DNA of 64,000 nt from Betaproteobacteria bacterium (GTDB taxonomy: Bacteria; Pseudomonadota; Gammaproteobacteria; Burkholderiales; Ga0077523): the NCBI GenBank assembly GCA_016713305.1, contig JADJPK010000005.1:62001-126000 (forward strand), in the 5' to 3' direction. The notes beneath the pieces are model-generated. The model did not search any database. It was not told the DNA's origin and saw nothing but the letters and a program-made list of their open reading frames with translations. Positions 1 to 9,009 of the stretch are shown one piece after another. Positions within the stretch are counted from its first letter, which is position 1. Every line of letters begins with the position of its first letter. Position numbers and translations under genes: made by a program.

Positions 1-2
1 CG

Positions 3-1076
3 GTGGAAGTGCGCTCCGCGTCGGGCGGTTTTCTCGGCTGGGCGGCTTACAGCCCTCAGTCGCAGATCCTCGCCCGCGTGTGGGACTTTCACGAGAGCGC
101 CAGGATCGACGTCGGATTCTTCACTGCCCGCATCCGCCGTGCCGCGGAACAGCGGCGTGCCCGTTTCGGGGAATCGCCGCAGGGCGCGGTCCGTCTCGTG
201 CACGGCGAGGCGGACGGGCTGCCAGGGGTGATCGTCGACCGGTTCGCGCACGTGGCCGTCGTGCAGCTCACCACCGCGGGTGCCTGGCGCTGGCGCGATG
301 CGATCGCGGATGCGATCGCTGAAACGGCCGGTGTGACGTCCGTATTCGAGCGTTCCGACGCCGATGTCGTGCATCTCGAAGGGCTGGCGCCCTCCACGGG
401 CCCGCTGCGAGGCGATGCGCCGCCGGGGCCGGTGGTCATCGAGGAGAACGGCGTTCGCTTCGGCGTCGACGTGCGCGAAGGCCACAAGACCGGTTTCTAT
501 CTGGATCAGCGCGACAACCGGGCACTGCTGCGCGATGCGGTGAAAGACCGCGACGTGCTCGACTGCTTCTGCTACACCGGCGGTTTCTCGCTGAACGCAC
601 TTGCCGGCGGTGCCGCGAGCGTCACGTCCGTGGACAGCTCCGCCGATGCGCTGGCTGTACTGCGCGACCAGATCGAAACCAATGGTCTGCCCGCGTCCCG
701 TGCGCAGCTCACGGAAGCCGATGTGTTCGCGCAACTGCGCCTGTATCGCGACCAGGCGCGCAAGTTCGACGTGATCGTGCTCGATCCGCCCAAGTTCGCG
801 CCGACGGCTGCAGCGGCGGAGCGCGCCGCGCGCGGGTACAAGGACATCAATCTGTGGGCCATGAAACTGCTGCGGCCGGGCGGGCAGCTGTTCACGTTCT
901 CGTGCTCGGGCGGAGTGTCGCGGGATCTCTTCCAGAAGATCGTTGCCGGCGCCGCCGTGGACGCGGGCGTGGACGCGCGTGTCCTGCGGCACCTGAGCGC
1001 CGCGCCGGACCATCCGGTGAGTCTGGCCTTCCCCGAAGGCGAGTATCTGAAGGGTCTCGTCTGCGAGATCGTCTGA
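3..1076 (+). CDS. rlmI: RlmI-like 23S rRNA (cytosine-C5)-methyltransferase, 5' end missing
   Basis: Class I SAM-dependent rRNA methyltransferase of the RlmI/RlmK type, which in known members methylates a cytosine of 23S rRNA. The frame is open to the left edge of the window, so the real start and about 40-50 residues of the N-terminal PUA domain are outside; the GTG at 3 is only the first in-frame codon that could start. The catalytic domain shows the SAM-binding segment DCFCYTGGFSLNALAGG, then the acidic strand SVDSS, the motif IV-like DPPKFAPT and the downstream FSCSGG with the Cys expected of m5C enzymes. A histidine phosphatase follows after 13 nt on the same strand, so the two are probably co-transcribed. 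Family assignment is firm; the exact target base is inferred from the family. Confidence 0.9.
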   Translation: MEVRSASGGFLGWAAYSPQSQILARVWDFHESARIDVGFFTARIRRAAEQRRARFGESPQGAVRLVHGEADGLPGVIVDRFAHVAVVQLTTAGAWRWRDAIADAIAETAGVTSVFERSDADVVHLEGLAPSTGPLRGDAPPGPVVIEENGVRFGVDVREGHKTGFYLDQRDNRALLRDAVKDRDVLDCFCYTGGFSLNALAGGAASVTSVDSSADALAVLRDQIETNGLPASRAQLTEADVFAQLRLYRDQARKFDVIVLDPPKFAPTAAAAERAARGYKDINLWAMKLLRPGGQLFTFSCSGGVSRDLFQKIVAGAAVDAGVDARVLRHLSAAPDHPVSLAFPEGEYLKGLVCEIV

Positions 1077-1089
1077 GGAACGCACACGA

Positions 1090-1722
1090 ATGGAAACCAC
1101 GCTGATCGTCGTGCGGCACGGCGAGACCGAATGGAACTCGCAGGGCCGCATCCAGGGACACTTCGACAGCCCGCTCACGGCTGCGGGACGCGCGCAGGCG
1201 GACGCGCTGGCGCGCAGTCTCGCCGGCGAACCCATCGGTGCCATCTACGCAAGCGATCTGGGGCGCGTGCGCGACACGGCCGCGCCGACGGCGCGCGCGC
1301 TGGGACTTTCCGTCTCGACGGATCTGCGCCTGCGGGAACGGCAGCTGGGAGTGTTCCAGGGCCTCACGTTCACCGAAGCCGCGCAGGCGCATCCGGAGCG
1401 GTTCGCCCGGTTCAAGGCGCGCGATCTCGCGGAGAACATGGAGACGGGCGAGACCCTGGTGCAGATGCGGGACCGCATCGCGCAGTCGCTCGCGGCCATC
1501 GCCACCGCTCACGCGGACATGACCGTCCTGATCGTCACCCACGGCGGCGTGCTGGACCAGATCTACCGGCTGGCCACGGGCATGCCTTTGGAGGCGCAGC
1601 GCACCTTCGACGTCGAGAATGCCTCGATCAACCGTCTGCGCTGGTCGCAGGGCCGGCTCGCGCTCGATCTGTGGGGCGACATCTCGCATCACGGCGATCG
1701 CGGCGATGCGCCCGAGTTCTGA
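1090..1722 (+). CDS. Histidine phosphatase family protein (phosphoglycerate mutase-like)
   Basis: A 210-residue cytosolic phosphatase of the branch-1 histidine phosphatase superfamily. The phospho-accepting histidine is His10 in the motif VVRHGETEWN, and the second catalytic histidine lies in LIVTHGG near residue 153. An Arg/Glu pair (LRERQLGVFQG) sits between them as in cofactor-dependent mutases and CobC/GpmB-like phosphatases. The ATG at 1090 is preceded by the weak purine stretch GAGGAACG. It follows rlmI by 13 nt. The physiological substrate cannot be read from sequence: GpmB-like, CobC-like and broad-specificity sugar-phosphate phosphatases all look like this. Confidence 0.9.
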   Translation: METTLIVVRHGETEWNSQGRIQGHFDSPLTAAGRAQADALARSLAGEPIGAIYASDLGRVRDTAAPTARALGLSVSTDLRLRERQLGVFQGLTFTEAAQAHPERFARFKARDLAENMETGETLVQMRDRIAQSLAAIATAHADMTVLIVTHGGVLDQIYRLATGMPLEAQRTFDVENASINRLRWSQGRLALDLWGDISHHGDRGDAPEF

Positions 1723-1834
1723 GGGGCGCTGCCCGTGCCTGCGGAACGGGCGGGATTGATCGCCCCCCCGGTCCCGATTACTCTTGCCGGAGGTCCGTCC
1801 GCGGACCTTCCCTAACCTCGGCCCATCCGCCCGG

Positions 1835-2881
1835 ATGGAATCTCTCCCGATGACCTCGGACAAACTCGAAGTGACCGAACTCGATGGCGCGCTGCCGCCG
1901 GCCACGCGCGAGACGGCGCTGCGATACGCCGACGCCGATACGGATGCCGCACGGAGCCTTCTCGAGTCCGCGATCGCGGCCGATTCCGGTGCCCGGCGCG
2001 ACTGGCTGATGCTGCTCGATCTGGAGCGCCTGCAGCGTCGCTGGCGCAGCTACGAAACGCTGGTGGCGCGCTACCGCATCCGCTTCGGCGAGGAGCCTCC
2101 CACCGAGCGCGAGCGTCTCGCGCGGGAGTCCGACCTGCCGGAGGAACTGCGCATGGGCGGGACCGGCTGCGTGTCGCTGGGCGGAATCCTCGACGCCCAG
2201 GCAATGCAGGCCATGGTGGCCATTCGCACCGCCGCGACCCGCCACACGGTCGTGCATCTGGACGTCGCCCGCGTGGAGAGCGTCGACATGGTCGGCAGCC
2301 GGCTCCTCGCCAGCGCGATCAACGATCTCGTCGATGCCGGCAACGGCATCGTGCTGACAGGGGCGGACCATCTCGTCCGTCTGCTGCACAGGCTGGGCGT
2401 CTCCCAGCCTGCGCAGAAGAGCACGTGGGATCTGCTGCTTCTCCTGCGCCGTCTCGATCAGGACCGCGCCGCGTTCGAGCGCGATGCCGCCGAGTTCGCG
2501 CTGCTGGCCAACGTCGAACCGCCTGCCTGGGAACCGCTGCTGCTGCCCCAGCCCACGGCCGCGGGCGGGCGCGAGCGGCGTACGCAGCCGCGCTACGGCA
2601 ACCGGGAGGTGCTGGAGCTTGCCGGCGTGGTCGTCCGGCCGGACGACCCGCAGATGGCCGCTGCCGCCCGCTTTGCCGGCGAGGCCGATTACGTGAACCT
2701 GAATCTCTCGCGGCTGGAGCGGATCTCCCTGCCCGCAGCCACCGCGCTGTCGGACATCGTGAGCGCCGCCTCCGGCGCCGGGCATACCGTGCGCCTCATC
2801 CGTCCCAACCAGCTGGTAGGTGCGCTGCTGGAGATCTTGAATCTCGGCAGCTGTGCCGCCATCGTCATGGACAAGGTCTGA
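1835..2881 (+). CDS. STAS-domain protein with two STAS-like modules
   Basis: A soluble 348-residue protein. The N-terminal 90 residues are helical and Arg/Glu rich (LLDLERLQRRWRSYETLV). A STAS-type fold follows at about 110-190, with the typical VVHLDVARVESVDMVGSRLL pattern (a beta strand, then the loop where phospho-acceptor Ser/Thr lies in anti-sigma antagonists; here it reads DMVGS). A second, similar module occupies about 255-345 (DYVNLNLSRLERISLPAATALSDIV). STAS proteins usually relay signals by binding a kinase or transporter, but no partner kinase is nearby. The frame opens at a TTG at 1784; ATG at 1835 or 1850 is more likely and neither has a clear Shine-Dalgarno. It lies 115 nt upstream of hslV. 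Function unknown. Confidence 0.8.
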   Translation: MESLPMTSDKLEVTELDGALPPATRETALRYADADTDAARSLLESAIAADSGARRDWLMLLDLERLQRRWRSYETLVARYRIRFGEEPPTERERLARESDLPEELRMGGTGCVSLGGILDAQAMQAMVAIRTAATRHTVVHLDVARVESVDMVGSRLLASAINDLVDAGNGIVLTGADHLVRLLHRLGVSQPAQKSTWDLLLLLRRLDQDRAAFERDAAEFALLANVEPPAWEPLLLPQPTAAGGRERRTQPRYGNREVLELAGVVVRPDDPQMAAAARFAGEADYVNLNLSRLERISLPAATALSDIVSAASGAGHTVRLIRPNQLVGALLEILNLGSCAAIVMDKV

Positions 2882-2996
2882 TCCATGTGCCCCTTTGCGG
2901 AGCGCCATCGCCGGACAGATGCCGCCGGCCCCCGCGCTGCGGCGCCGCGGCGTCCTCCGTTCCTTCCCAGACAAATCGAAGCCTGAGTTTTCATCC

Positions 2997-3536
2997 ATGA
3001 CAGAGCAGTTCCACGGCACGACCATTCTTTCCGTCCGTCGCGGAAACCGCGTCGCCCTCGGGGGCGACGGCCAGGTGACGCTGGGCAACATCGTCGTCAA
3101 GGCGACCGCACGCAAGGTCCGACGTCTGTACCACGACCGCATTCTTGCCGGCTTCGCCGGCGGCACCGCGGACGCGTTCACCCTGTTCGAGCGCTTCGAA
3201 GCCAAGCTGGAGAAGCATCAGGGACACCTGGTCCGTTCGGCAGTGGAACTGGCCAAGGACTGGCGGACCGACCGCATCCTCCGCCGGCTGGAAGCGATGC
3301 TTGCGGTGGCGGACCGGGAGGCCTCCCTCATCATCACGGGCAATGGCGACGTGCTGGAGCCGGAACTCGGTCTCGTCGCCATCGGTAGCGGTGGCGCATA
3401 CGCGCAGTCCGCCGCACGCGCCCTGCTCGACAACACGGAGTTTCCTCCGGCCGAGATCGTCGCCAAGGCGCTCTCCATCGCCGGAGACCTGTGCATCTAC
3501 ACCAACCAGCATCACACTATCGAGGAACTGGGCTGA
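2997..3536 (+). CDS. hslV: HslV, peptidase subunit of the HslVU (ClpQY) protease
   Basis: Proteolytic subunit of the HslVU ATP-dependent protease, a double hexameric threonine peptidase in the cytosol that degrades misfolded and regulatory proteins. The product is 179 residues, as usual. Unlike the E. coli protein, which starts MTT, the first residues are MTEQFHG-TT, so maturation must remove seven residues to expose the catalytic Thr8; this short propeptide is common in betaproteobacteria. The conserved runs FAGGTADAFTLFERFE, LAKDWRTDR, ITGNGDV and AIGSGG are all present. The start was chosen at ATG 2997 because the longer upstream frame has no family similarity. hslU follows after 58 nt. 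No sigma-32-like promoter could be recognised upstream. Confidence 0.97.
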   Translation: MTEQFHGTTILSVRRGNRVALGGDGQVTLGNIVVKATARKVRRLYHDRILAGFAGGTADAFTLFERFEAKLEKHQGHLVRSAVELAKDWRTDRILRRLEAMLAVADREASLIITGNGDVLEPELGLVAIGSGGAYAQSAARALLDNTEFPPAEIVAKALSIAGDLCIYTNQHHTIEELG

Positions 3537-3594
3537 TCCGGCCCGCCGGCGCGAGGAAGTGCGCGCCCTGCCTCACGTTTCACGGTATCCGAAC

Positions 3595-4932
3595 ATGTCC
3601 GCCATGACTCCGCAGGAAATCGTCCACGAGCTGGACAAGTACATCGTCGGCCAAAACAGCGCGAAGAAGGCCGTGGCCATTGCCCTGCGCAACCGCTGGC
3701 GCCGGCAGCAGGTGTCCGAGCCGCTGCGCCACGAGATCACGCCCAAGAACATCCTCATGATCGGCCCCACCGGCGTGGGCAAGACGGAGATCGCCCGCCG
3801 GCTCGCGCGTCTCGCGGATGCCCCCTTCATCAAGGTGGAGGCGACCAAGTTCACCGAGGTGGGCTACGTCGGCCGCGACGTCGACACGATCATCCGCGAC
3901 CTCGTGGAGACGGCCGTGAAGCAGACGCGCGAGCAGGAGATGAAGAAGGTCCAGCATCGCGCCGAGGACGCTGCGGAGGAGCGCATCCTGGACGTTCTGC
4001 TGCCGCCGGCGCGGGACGCCGGCTTCGGCACCGCCGCAGAACCCGACGAGAAGCAGAACACCACGCGGCAGAAGTTCCGCAAGAAGCTGCGCGAAGGCGA
4101 ACTGGACGACAAGGAGATCGAGATCGACGTCGCCCAGGCGTCCTCGCGCATGGAGATTCTCGCGCCCCCGGGCATGGAGGACCTCACCTCGCAGATCCAG
4201 AGCATGTTCCAGAACCTCGGCGGGGCCCGCCGCAAGACACGCAAGCTGCGCGTGAGCGAAGCGATGAAGCTGCTGGTGGAAGAGGAAGCCGCGCGGCTGG
4301 TGAACGACGAGGATCTCAAGACGAAGGCGCTGGAGAACGTCGAATCGAACGGCATCGTGTTCATCGACGAGATCGACAAGATCGCCACGCGTTCGGAGTA
4401 CCAGGGCGCGGACGTGTCGAGACAGGGCGTGCAGCGCGACCTTCTGCCGCTGGTGGAAGGCACGACCGTGACCACCAAGTACGGCATGATCAAGACCGAC
4501 CACATCCTGTTCATCGGCAGCGGCGCATTCCACTTCTCCAAGCCCTCCGATCTCATTCCGGAACTGCAGGGCCGGTTCCCCATCCGGGTGGAGCTGGAGT
4601 CGCTCTCCGTGGACGACTTCGAGCGCATTCTCACCTCGACCGACGCGTGCCTCACGCGCCAGTACGAAGCTCTGCTGGGCACGGAAGGGGTCAAGCTGCA
4701 GTTCACACCCGAGGGCATCCGCCGCCTTGCCCAGATTGCCTGGCAGGTGAACGAGAAGACCGAGAACATCGGCGCGCGCCGGCTCTACACGGTGATGGAG
4801 CGGTTGCTGGAGGAAGTCTCCTTCGACGCGTCGAAGCGCTCCGGGCAGGAACTCACCATCGACCCCGCCTACGTGGACAGCCGCCTGGGAGAACTGGCCG
4901 CCACCGAGGATCTCGCCCGTTACGTGCTCTGA
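3595..4932 (+). CDS. hslU: HslU, ATPase subunit of the HslVU protease
   Basis: AAA+ unfoldase partner of HslV, 445 residues (E. coli 443). The Walker A motif GPTGVGKT lies at residues 57-64, Walker B is in GIVFIDEIDK near 258, and the sensor/arginine region GARRLYTVMERLLEEV is near the C-terminus. The central I-domain (residues about 110-240) contains the charged helices KKVQHRAEDAAEE. The C-terminus is LARYVL, matching the hydrophobic tail that inserts into HslV pockets to activate it. The longer open frame from 3145 reads through hslV out of frame; ATG 3595 (MSAMTPQEIV) gives the family start. Confidence 0.97.
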   Translation: MSAMTPQEIVHELDKYIVGQNSAKKAVAIALRNRWRRQQVSEPLRHEITPKNILMIGPTGVGKTEIARRLARLADAPFIKVEATKFTEVGYVGRDVDTIIRDLVETAVKQTREQEMKKVQHRAEDAAEERILDVLLPPARDAGFGTAAEPDEKQNTTRQKFRKKLREGELDDKEIEIDVAQASSRMEILAPPGMEDLTSQIQSMFQNLGGARRKTRKLRVSEAMKLLVEEEAARLVNDEDLKTKALENVESNGIVFIDEIDKIATRSEYQGADVSRQGVQRDLLPLVEGTTVTTKYGMIKTDHILFIGSGAFHFSKPSDLIPELQGRFPIRVELESLSVDDFERILTSTDACLTRQYEALLGTEGVKLQFTPEGIRRLAQIAWQVNEKTENIGARRLYTVMERLLEEVSFDASKRSGQELTIDPAYVDSRLGELAATEDLARYVL

Positions 4933-5338
4933 CGGGAGCGCGTCCGGGGCACTGCCCACGCCTGCGTGGCGATCGCACGCGGTCCGTGCGGCAGCGTGCG
5001 CGCGGCCCCTCGCGTCCTCGATCCTTCACCCGTCTGCATTCCACTGCACCCGCTCTTCCCGGAGGCCCCGGTCACGCCACCGCCCGGGCGCGCCCCGCAT
5101 CCGCATGCTCACGGCCTGTCCGTCCGCGTGATCCTTCCATCCCCGCGACCCGCGCCGCGATGGGGTCATCGGCAGCGGGTCTGCGATCTTTGTGCTCACG
5201 CCACCCTGAGGCGATCGCCGCGCGTGCCGATATAACGCACAGCGCTGGTGCACGAGGCACGATCGTCGACGCATTGCATGACGACGGAGTTCGCGGCGCT
5301 ACAATCCGCCGACCAACAAGACAGGGATCGACAGCGCC
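4933..5338. other. Intergenic region between hslU and the glucan phosphorylase gene
   Basis: 406 nt without a supportable gene. Small open frames here overlap in both strands and look like no family. A TACAAT hexamer at 5300-5305 resembles a -10 box upstream of the phosphorylase, but the nearest TTGCAT (5274-5279) lies 20 nt away, longer than the usual 16-18, so a promoter is only possible. No hairpin followed by a T-run was found after hslU, and no tRNA-like fold was noticed. Confidence 0.5.
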
Positions 5339-7897
5339 ATGCCCACCGGCACCACGTACCTGCTCGAAGTCAATCCGAAGCTCCCCAAGCGACTCGCCCG
5401 GCTCGAAGAACTGGCGAACAACCTCTGGTACAGCTGGGACCGTCCCACGCGCACGCTGTTCGCGCGGCTGCACACCGGTCTCTGGGATGCCGTGGGCCAC
5501 AGCCCCAAGGCCTTCCTCAAGCGCGTCGACGAGCAGCGTCTGCTCTATGCCGCCGACGACCCCGTCTTCCTGAACAGCTACAACCGCGTCCTGTCGGCCT
5601 ACGACACGTATCACAACGAGCCGCTGCGCCGTAACGGTTCGGAGTGGCTGCGACAGTCGGATCTGGTCGCCTACTTCTGCGCGGAGTTCGGATTCCACGA
5701 ATCCCTGCCCATCTATTCCGGCGGCCTGGGCATTCTCGCGGGCGACCACTGCAAGGCGGCGAGCGACATGCGCCTGCCCTTCGTCGGCATCGGGCTGTTG
5801 TACCGACAGGGTTATTTCTCCCAGTTCATCGATGCCGACGGCAATCAGCACGCCTCGTTCGCCGACAACGATTTCGACGATCTCCCGGTCACGCCCGTCA
5901 CCACGGACGCGGGCGCCCCCGTGATCGTGCACGTGGACCTGCCGGGCCGCACGGTGGCCGTCCAGGTGTGGAAGGCGCACGTGGGCCACGTCGATCTGTA
6001 TCTGCTCGACACGGACATCGAGGCGAACGCCGCGCACGATCGCGGCATCACGCACCGTCTCTACGGCGGCGACCGCAAGGACCGCATCGAGCAGGAGATC
6101 ATCCTGGGCATCGGCGGCGTGCGGGCGCTGGCGGCAGTGGGCCTCAAGCCGACGGCCTGGCACATCAACGAGGGACACGCCGCGTTCCTGGTGCTGGAGC
6201 GCATGCGCGAACTCGTTGCGCAGGGCTACGAATTTTCCACGGCGCTGGAAGCGGTGGCGGCGAACACGGTCTTCACGACCCACACGCCGGTGCCTGCAGG
6301 TCACGACCACTTCGCCGAAGACATGATGACCGCCTACTTCGAGCGGTTCTACGGCGATCTCAAGCTTTCGCGCGATCAGTTTCTCGCGCTCGGCCGCACC
6401 GAAGGCGGTCACGAGTTCAACATGACGGCGCTGGCCATGCGCAGCTCACGCTTCCAGAACGGCGTGTCGCGCATCCATGGCGGCGTGTCCTCGCGGATCC
6501 TCTCGTCCATGTGGCCGCAGATCGAGCCCGAGGACAATCCGATCGACTACATCACCAACGGCGTGCACGTCACGACGTTCCTCGCGCAGGAGTGGGGGGA
6601 TGTCTTCGACCGCTATCTGGGCTTCGACTGGAGCCAGCATGTCTCCGACGTGGGCTTCTGGAAGAACGTGCAGTCGATTCCCGACCACCTGTTCTGGAGC
6701 GTGCGCCAGTCGCTCAAGTCGCAGATGCTGCACCTCATCCGGCACCGGATCTCGAACCAGCACTTCCGCAACAACGGATCCGAGGCTCATCTCGACCGCC
6801 TGCTCAAGCTCACCGATCCGGCCAACCCCAACGTGCTGACCATCGGGTTCGCACGGCGATTCGCCACCTACAAGCGGGCGACGCTGCTGCTGCAGAACCT
6901 CGACTGGCTGAAGTCTCTCGTCTGCAACGACGAGCGGCCCGTGGTCTTCGTCTTCGCCGGCAAGGCACACCCCGCCGACGTGCCGGGGCAGGACCTCATC
7001 CGGCGCCTCACGCAGATCGCCCGGACGGCGGAGTTCGAGGGCAGGGTCCTGGTGGTGGAGAACTACGACCTGCGGCTTGCCCGGCGCCTGGTCTCGGGCG
7101 TGGACGTGTGGCTCAACAATCCGGTGTACCCGCTGGAGGCGAGCGGCACTTCGGGAATGAAGGCGGGCATCAACGGCGTGATCAACCTGTCGGTGCGCGA
7201 CGGCTGGTGGGACGAAGGCTACGACGGTCACAACGGCTGGGCCATCAAGCCGGTGTCGGAGAGCCTCGACGAGCACCGCCGCAATGTCGAGGAATCGAAC
7301 ACCCTGTACGAATTGCTGCAGGATCACGTGATTCCCACGTACTACCAGCGCAACGAGATGGGGTATTCGCCGGAATGGGTGCGGATGGCCAAGAATTCCA
7401 TCGCGACCCTGCTCCCGCGCTTCAACTCCGCCCGCATGGTGAACGAGTACGTGGCCAAGTTCTACCTGCCGGCGACCCGGCAGTGGCGCCGCTATTCGGA
7501 AGGCGCCTTCACGGCGGCCGGGCAGCTCGCGAAGTGGAAGGAGCATGTCCGCAGTGCCTGGGAACACGTGAAGATGCGCCGCCTCGACGCGGCACCCAAG
7601 CGGATTCCCTTCGGTGCCGGCGTGCGTTTCGAGATCGGCGTTCGCCTGGACGGGCTCAAGCCGGACGATGTCGTTCTGGAGATGATCCTGGCCCGGCACA
7701 CGTCTCTCGAGAGTCACAAGCACCGCTCGAACTACCGCTTCGAATTCGACGGCACCTTCAGCGCCGAGGGGGAGCACCGCTACGTGCTGGAACTCACGCC
7801 CGAGCTCTGCGGCAAGCTGGAATACCGCATCCGCCTGTATCCGCACCACGAACTCCTCACCCATCCGCACGAGATGGGGATGATGCTGTGGCTCTAG
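5339..7897 (+). CDS. glgP: Alpha-glucan (glycogen/maltodextrin) phosphorylase
   Basis: PLP-dependent phosphorylase that releases glucose-1-phosphate from alpha-1,4-glucans. At 852 residues it belongs to the 'alpha-glucan phosphorylase' branch that starts with a DUF3417-like segment (LARLEELANNLWYSWD) and not to the shorter E. coli GlgP type. The active-site signature EASGTSGMKAGINGVINLS contains the PLP lysine at Lys608. Other conserved blocks are GGLGILAGDH (about 129-138), HINEGHAAFL, ITNGVHVTTF, GFARRFATYKRA and the phosphate-site sequence FAGKAHPAD. It stands alone, without glycogen synthase or branching enzyme in the window, so it may serve imported maltodextrins or glycogen made elsewhere. 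Confidence 0.95.
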   Translation: MPTGTTYLLEVNPKLPKRLARLEELANNLWYSWDRPTRTLFARLHTGLWDAVGHSPKAFLKRVDEQRLLYAADDPVFLNSYNRVLSAYDTYHNEPLRRNGSEWLRQSDLVAYFCAEFGFHESLPIYSGGLGILAGDHCKAASDMRLPFVGIGLLYRQGYFSQFIDADGNQHASFADNDFDDLPVTPVTTDAGAPVIVHVDLPGRTVAVQVWKAHVGHVDLYLLDTDIEANAAHDRGITHRLYGGDRKDRIEQEIILGIGGVRALAAVGLKPTAWHINEGHAAFLVLERMRELVAQGYEFSTALEAVAANTVFTTHTPVPAGHDHFAEDMMTAYFERFYGDLKLSRDQFLALGRTEGGHEFNMTALAMRSSRFQNGVSRIHGGVSSRILSSMWPQIEPEDNPIDYITNGVHVTTFLAQEWGDVFDRYLGFDWSQHVSDVGFWKNVQSIPDHLFWSVRQSLKSQMLHLIRHRISNQHFRNNGSEAHLDRLLKLTDPANPNVLTIGFARRFATYKRATLLLQNLDWLKSLVCNDERPVVFVFAGKAHPADVPGQDLIRRLTQIARTAEFEGRVLVVENYDLRLARRLVSGVDVWLNNPVYPLEASGTSGMKAGINGVINLSVRDGWWDEGYDGHNGWAIKPVSESLDEHRRNVEESNTLYELLQDHVIPTYYQRNEMGYSPEWVRMAKNSIATLLPRFNSARMVNEYVAKFYLPATRQWRRYSEGAFTAAGQLAKWKEHVRSAWEHVKMRRLDAAPKRIPFGAGVRFEIGVRLDGLKPDDVVLEMILARHTSLESHKHRSNYRFEFDGTFSAEGEHRYVLELTPELCGKLEYRIRLYPHHELLTHPHEMGMMLWL

Positions 7898-8137
7898 GGA
7901 AAGTCCGATCGGTGTGCGCGGATCGCCACCGGAGTCCGGCGGCCGGTTGACGGCGGCGGCGCTGCCATCCCGCCGATCGCAAGGACTCCCGCGGTCATCC
8001 TGGCGTATTCTCGGGAGACCGGCCCCCTTTGCCGGCGAAGCCCGGCGGCGGGCACGGAGGATGCAACACGGTCGGCTTCGAACCGGCAGATGCGCTCGTC
8101 CGGGCCCGTCCCTGTTTTCCGGGGGCAAGGAGACACC

Positions 8138-8815
8138 GTGAATATTTCCATCCAGATCATCGGCGTCGCAGACCGTCCCATCGACGGCCCGCGGGCCGTC
8201 TTCGGGCCGCGCGGCGGCACCATTGGCAGACGCTCCGACAACACGCTGGTGATCCCCGATCAGAGTCGGCGGGTGTCCCGCGTGCACGTGATGGTGAGTT
8301 GCCAGGCGGGCGTGTACAAGGTGCGCGACCAGGGCTCGTTCCTGCCGGTTTACGTCAATGGCCACGGGGTGGGTTTCCAGCGGGACATGACCGTGCGCCC
8401 CGGGGACCGTGTTCAGATCGGACCCTATACGCTTCTGGTCTCGGCCGTCGAGGATCAGGTGGCCGTCACGCCGTCCCGCCCGGCGCCGGTCGTGTCGTCT
8501 CGCAACGACGAGCCCGTGGAGCAGGCCCGTGCAGCTGAGGAAGCACTCACGTTCGAACTGCTGGAGCAGCGCCTGGCGGCGGCCAAGGCCGCGGGATTGA
8601 CGCTGACCAAGCGAGAGACCGCCGAGACGGAATCACCCTTCGATGCGAGCGCGACCCAGGGTGTGGAACCTCGGCGATCGGCTGCGGCGGCACCTCAGGA
8701 GCCGCTCGCGGCCGCCCCGGATCCCGCCGCCGAAGGCGCCAAATCCGGCGCCGTGCGGGACAAGATCGTTCCCCTGGCAGAAACCGCACGCAAACTGTTC
8801 AACTGGCGAAGCTGA
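8138..8815 (+). CDS. FHA-domain protein
   Basis: A 225-residue protein with an N-terminal forkhead-associated domain (about 1-100), the phosphothreonine-binding fold. The strands read IIGVADRPIDGP, then GGTIGRRSDNTLVIPD with the conserved GR, and RRVSRVHVMV with the conserved SRxH. The rest is low-complexity Ala/Pro with a short helical tail (VPLAETARKLFNWRS). The start was taken as GTG 8138 because AAGGAGA at 8127-8133 lies five bases before it; the ATG upstream at 8090 lacks such a site. N-terminal FHA proteins occur in type VI secretion and kinase signalling, but no kinase or secretion gene is nearby, so the partner is unknown. A strong terminator follows. Confidence 0.85.
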   Translation: MNISIQIIGVADRPIDGPRAVFGPRGGTIGRRSDNTLVIPDQSRRVSRVHVMVSCQAGVYKVRDQGSFLPVYVNGHGVGFQRDMTVRPGDRVQIGPYTLLVSAVEDQVAVTPSRPAPVVSSRNDEPVEQARAAEEALTFELLEQRLAAAKAAGLTLTKRETAETESPFDASATQGVEPRRSAAAAPQEPLAAAPDPAAEGAKSGAVRDKIVPLAETARKLFNWRS

Positions 8816-8866
8816 GGGACTGCGGACGCGCGTCTCGTCTCGCGCTGCAGGCACAACTCAAAAAAT

Positions 8867-8901
8867 GAGCCGGGCCCTCTTGGTGGGGCCCGGCTCTTTT
8901 T
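8867..8901. terminator. Rho-independent, probably bidirectional terminator
   Basis: A perfect 11-bp stem, GAGCCGGGCCC (8867-8877) with GGGCCCGGCTC (8886-8896), an 8-nt loop, and TTTTT directly after it. On the other side lies AAAAAA (8860-8865), so the element can also act on the minus-strand gene that ends at 9010. It separates the plus-strand block (FHA gene) from the minus-strand glycosyltransferase block. Confidence 0.93.
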
Positions 8902-9009
8902 CTGGGGAGGTCTCCTCGGTTCGATGCCGAGTGTCGGATCGAAGCCCGCCAGTGGAGTTCGATGGCCGGATCCTCTCCCGGGCCTCTGATCTTTCCCATA
9001 TGAGGATCG

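Noticed and set aside
892..1905. Long minus-strand frame of 337 residues opposite rlmI and the phosphatase gene
   Set aside because: Arg/Gly/Ala-rich shadow of two well-supported plus-strand genes, a usual effect of high G+C; no family motif.
3580..4959. 459-residue minus-strand frame opposite hslU
   Set aside because: hslU is certain; the antisense frame has no recognisable domain.
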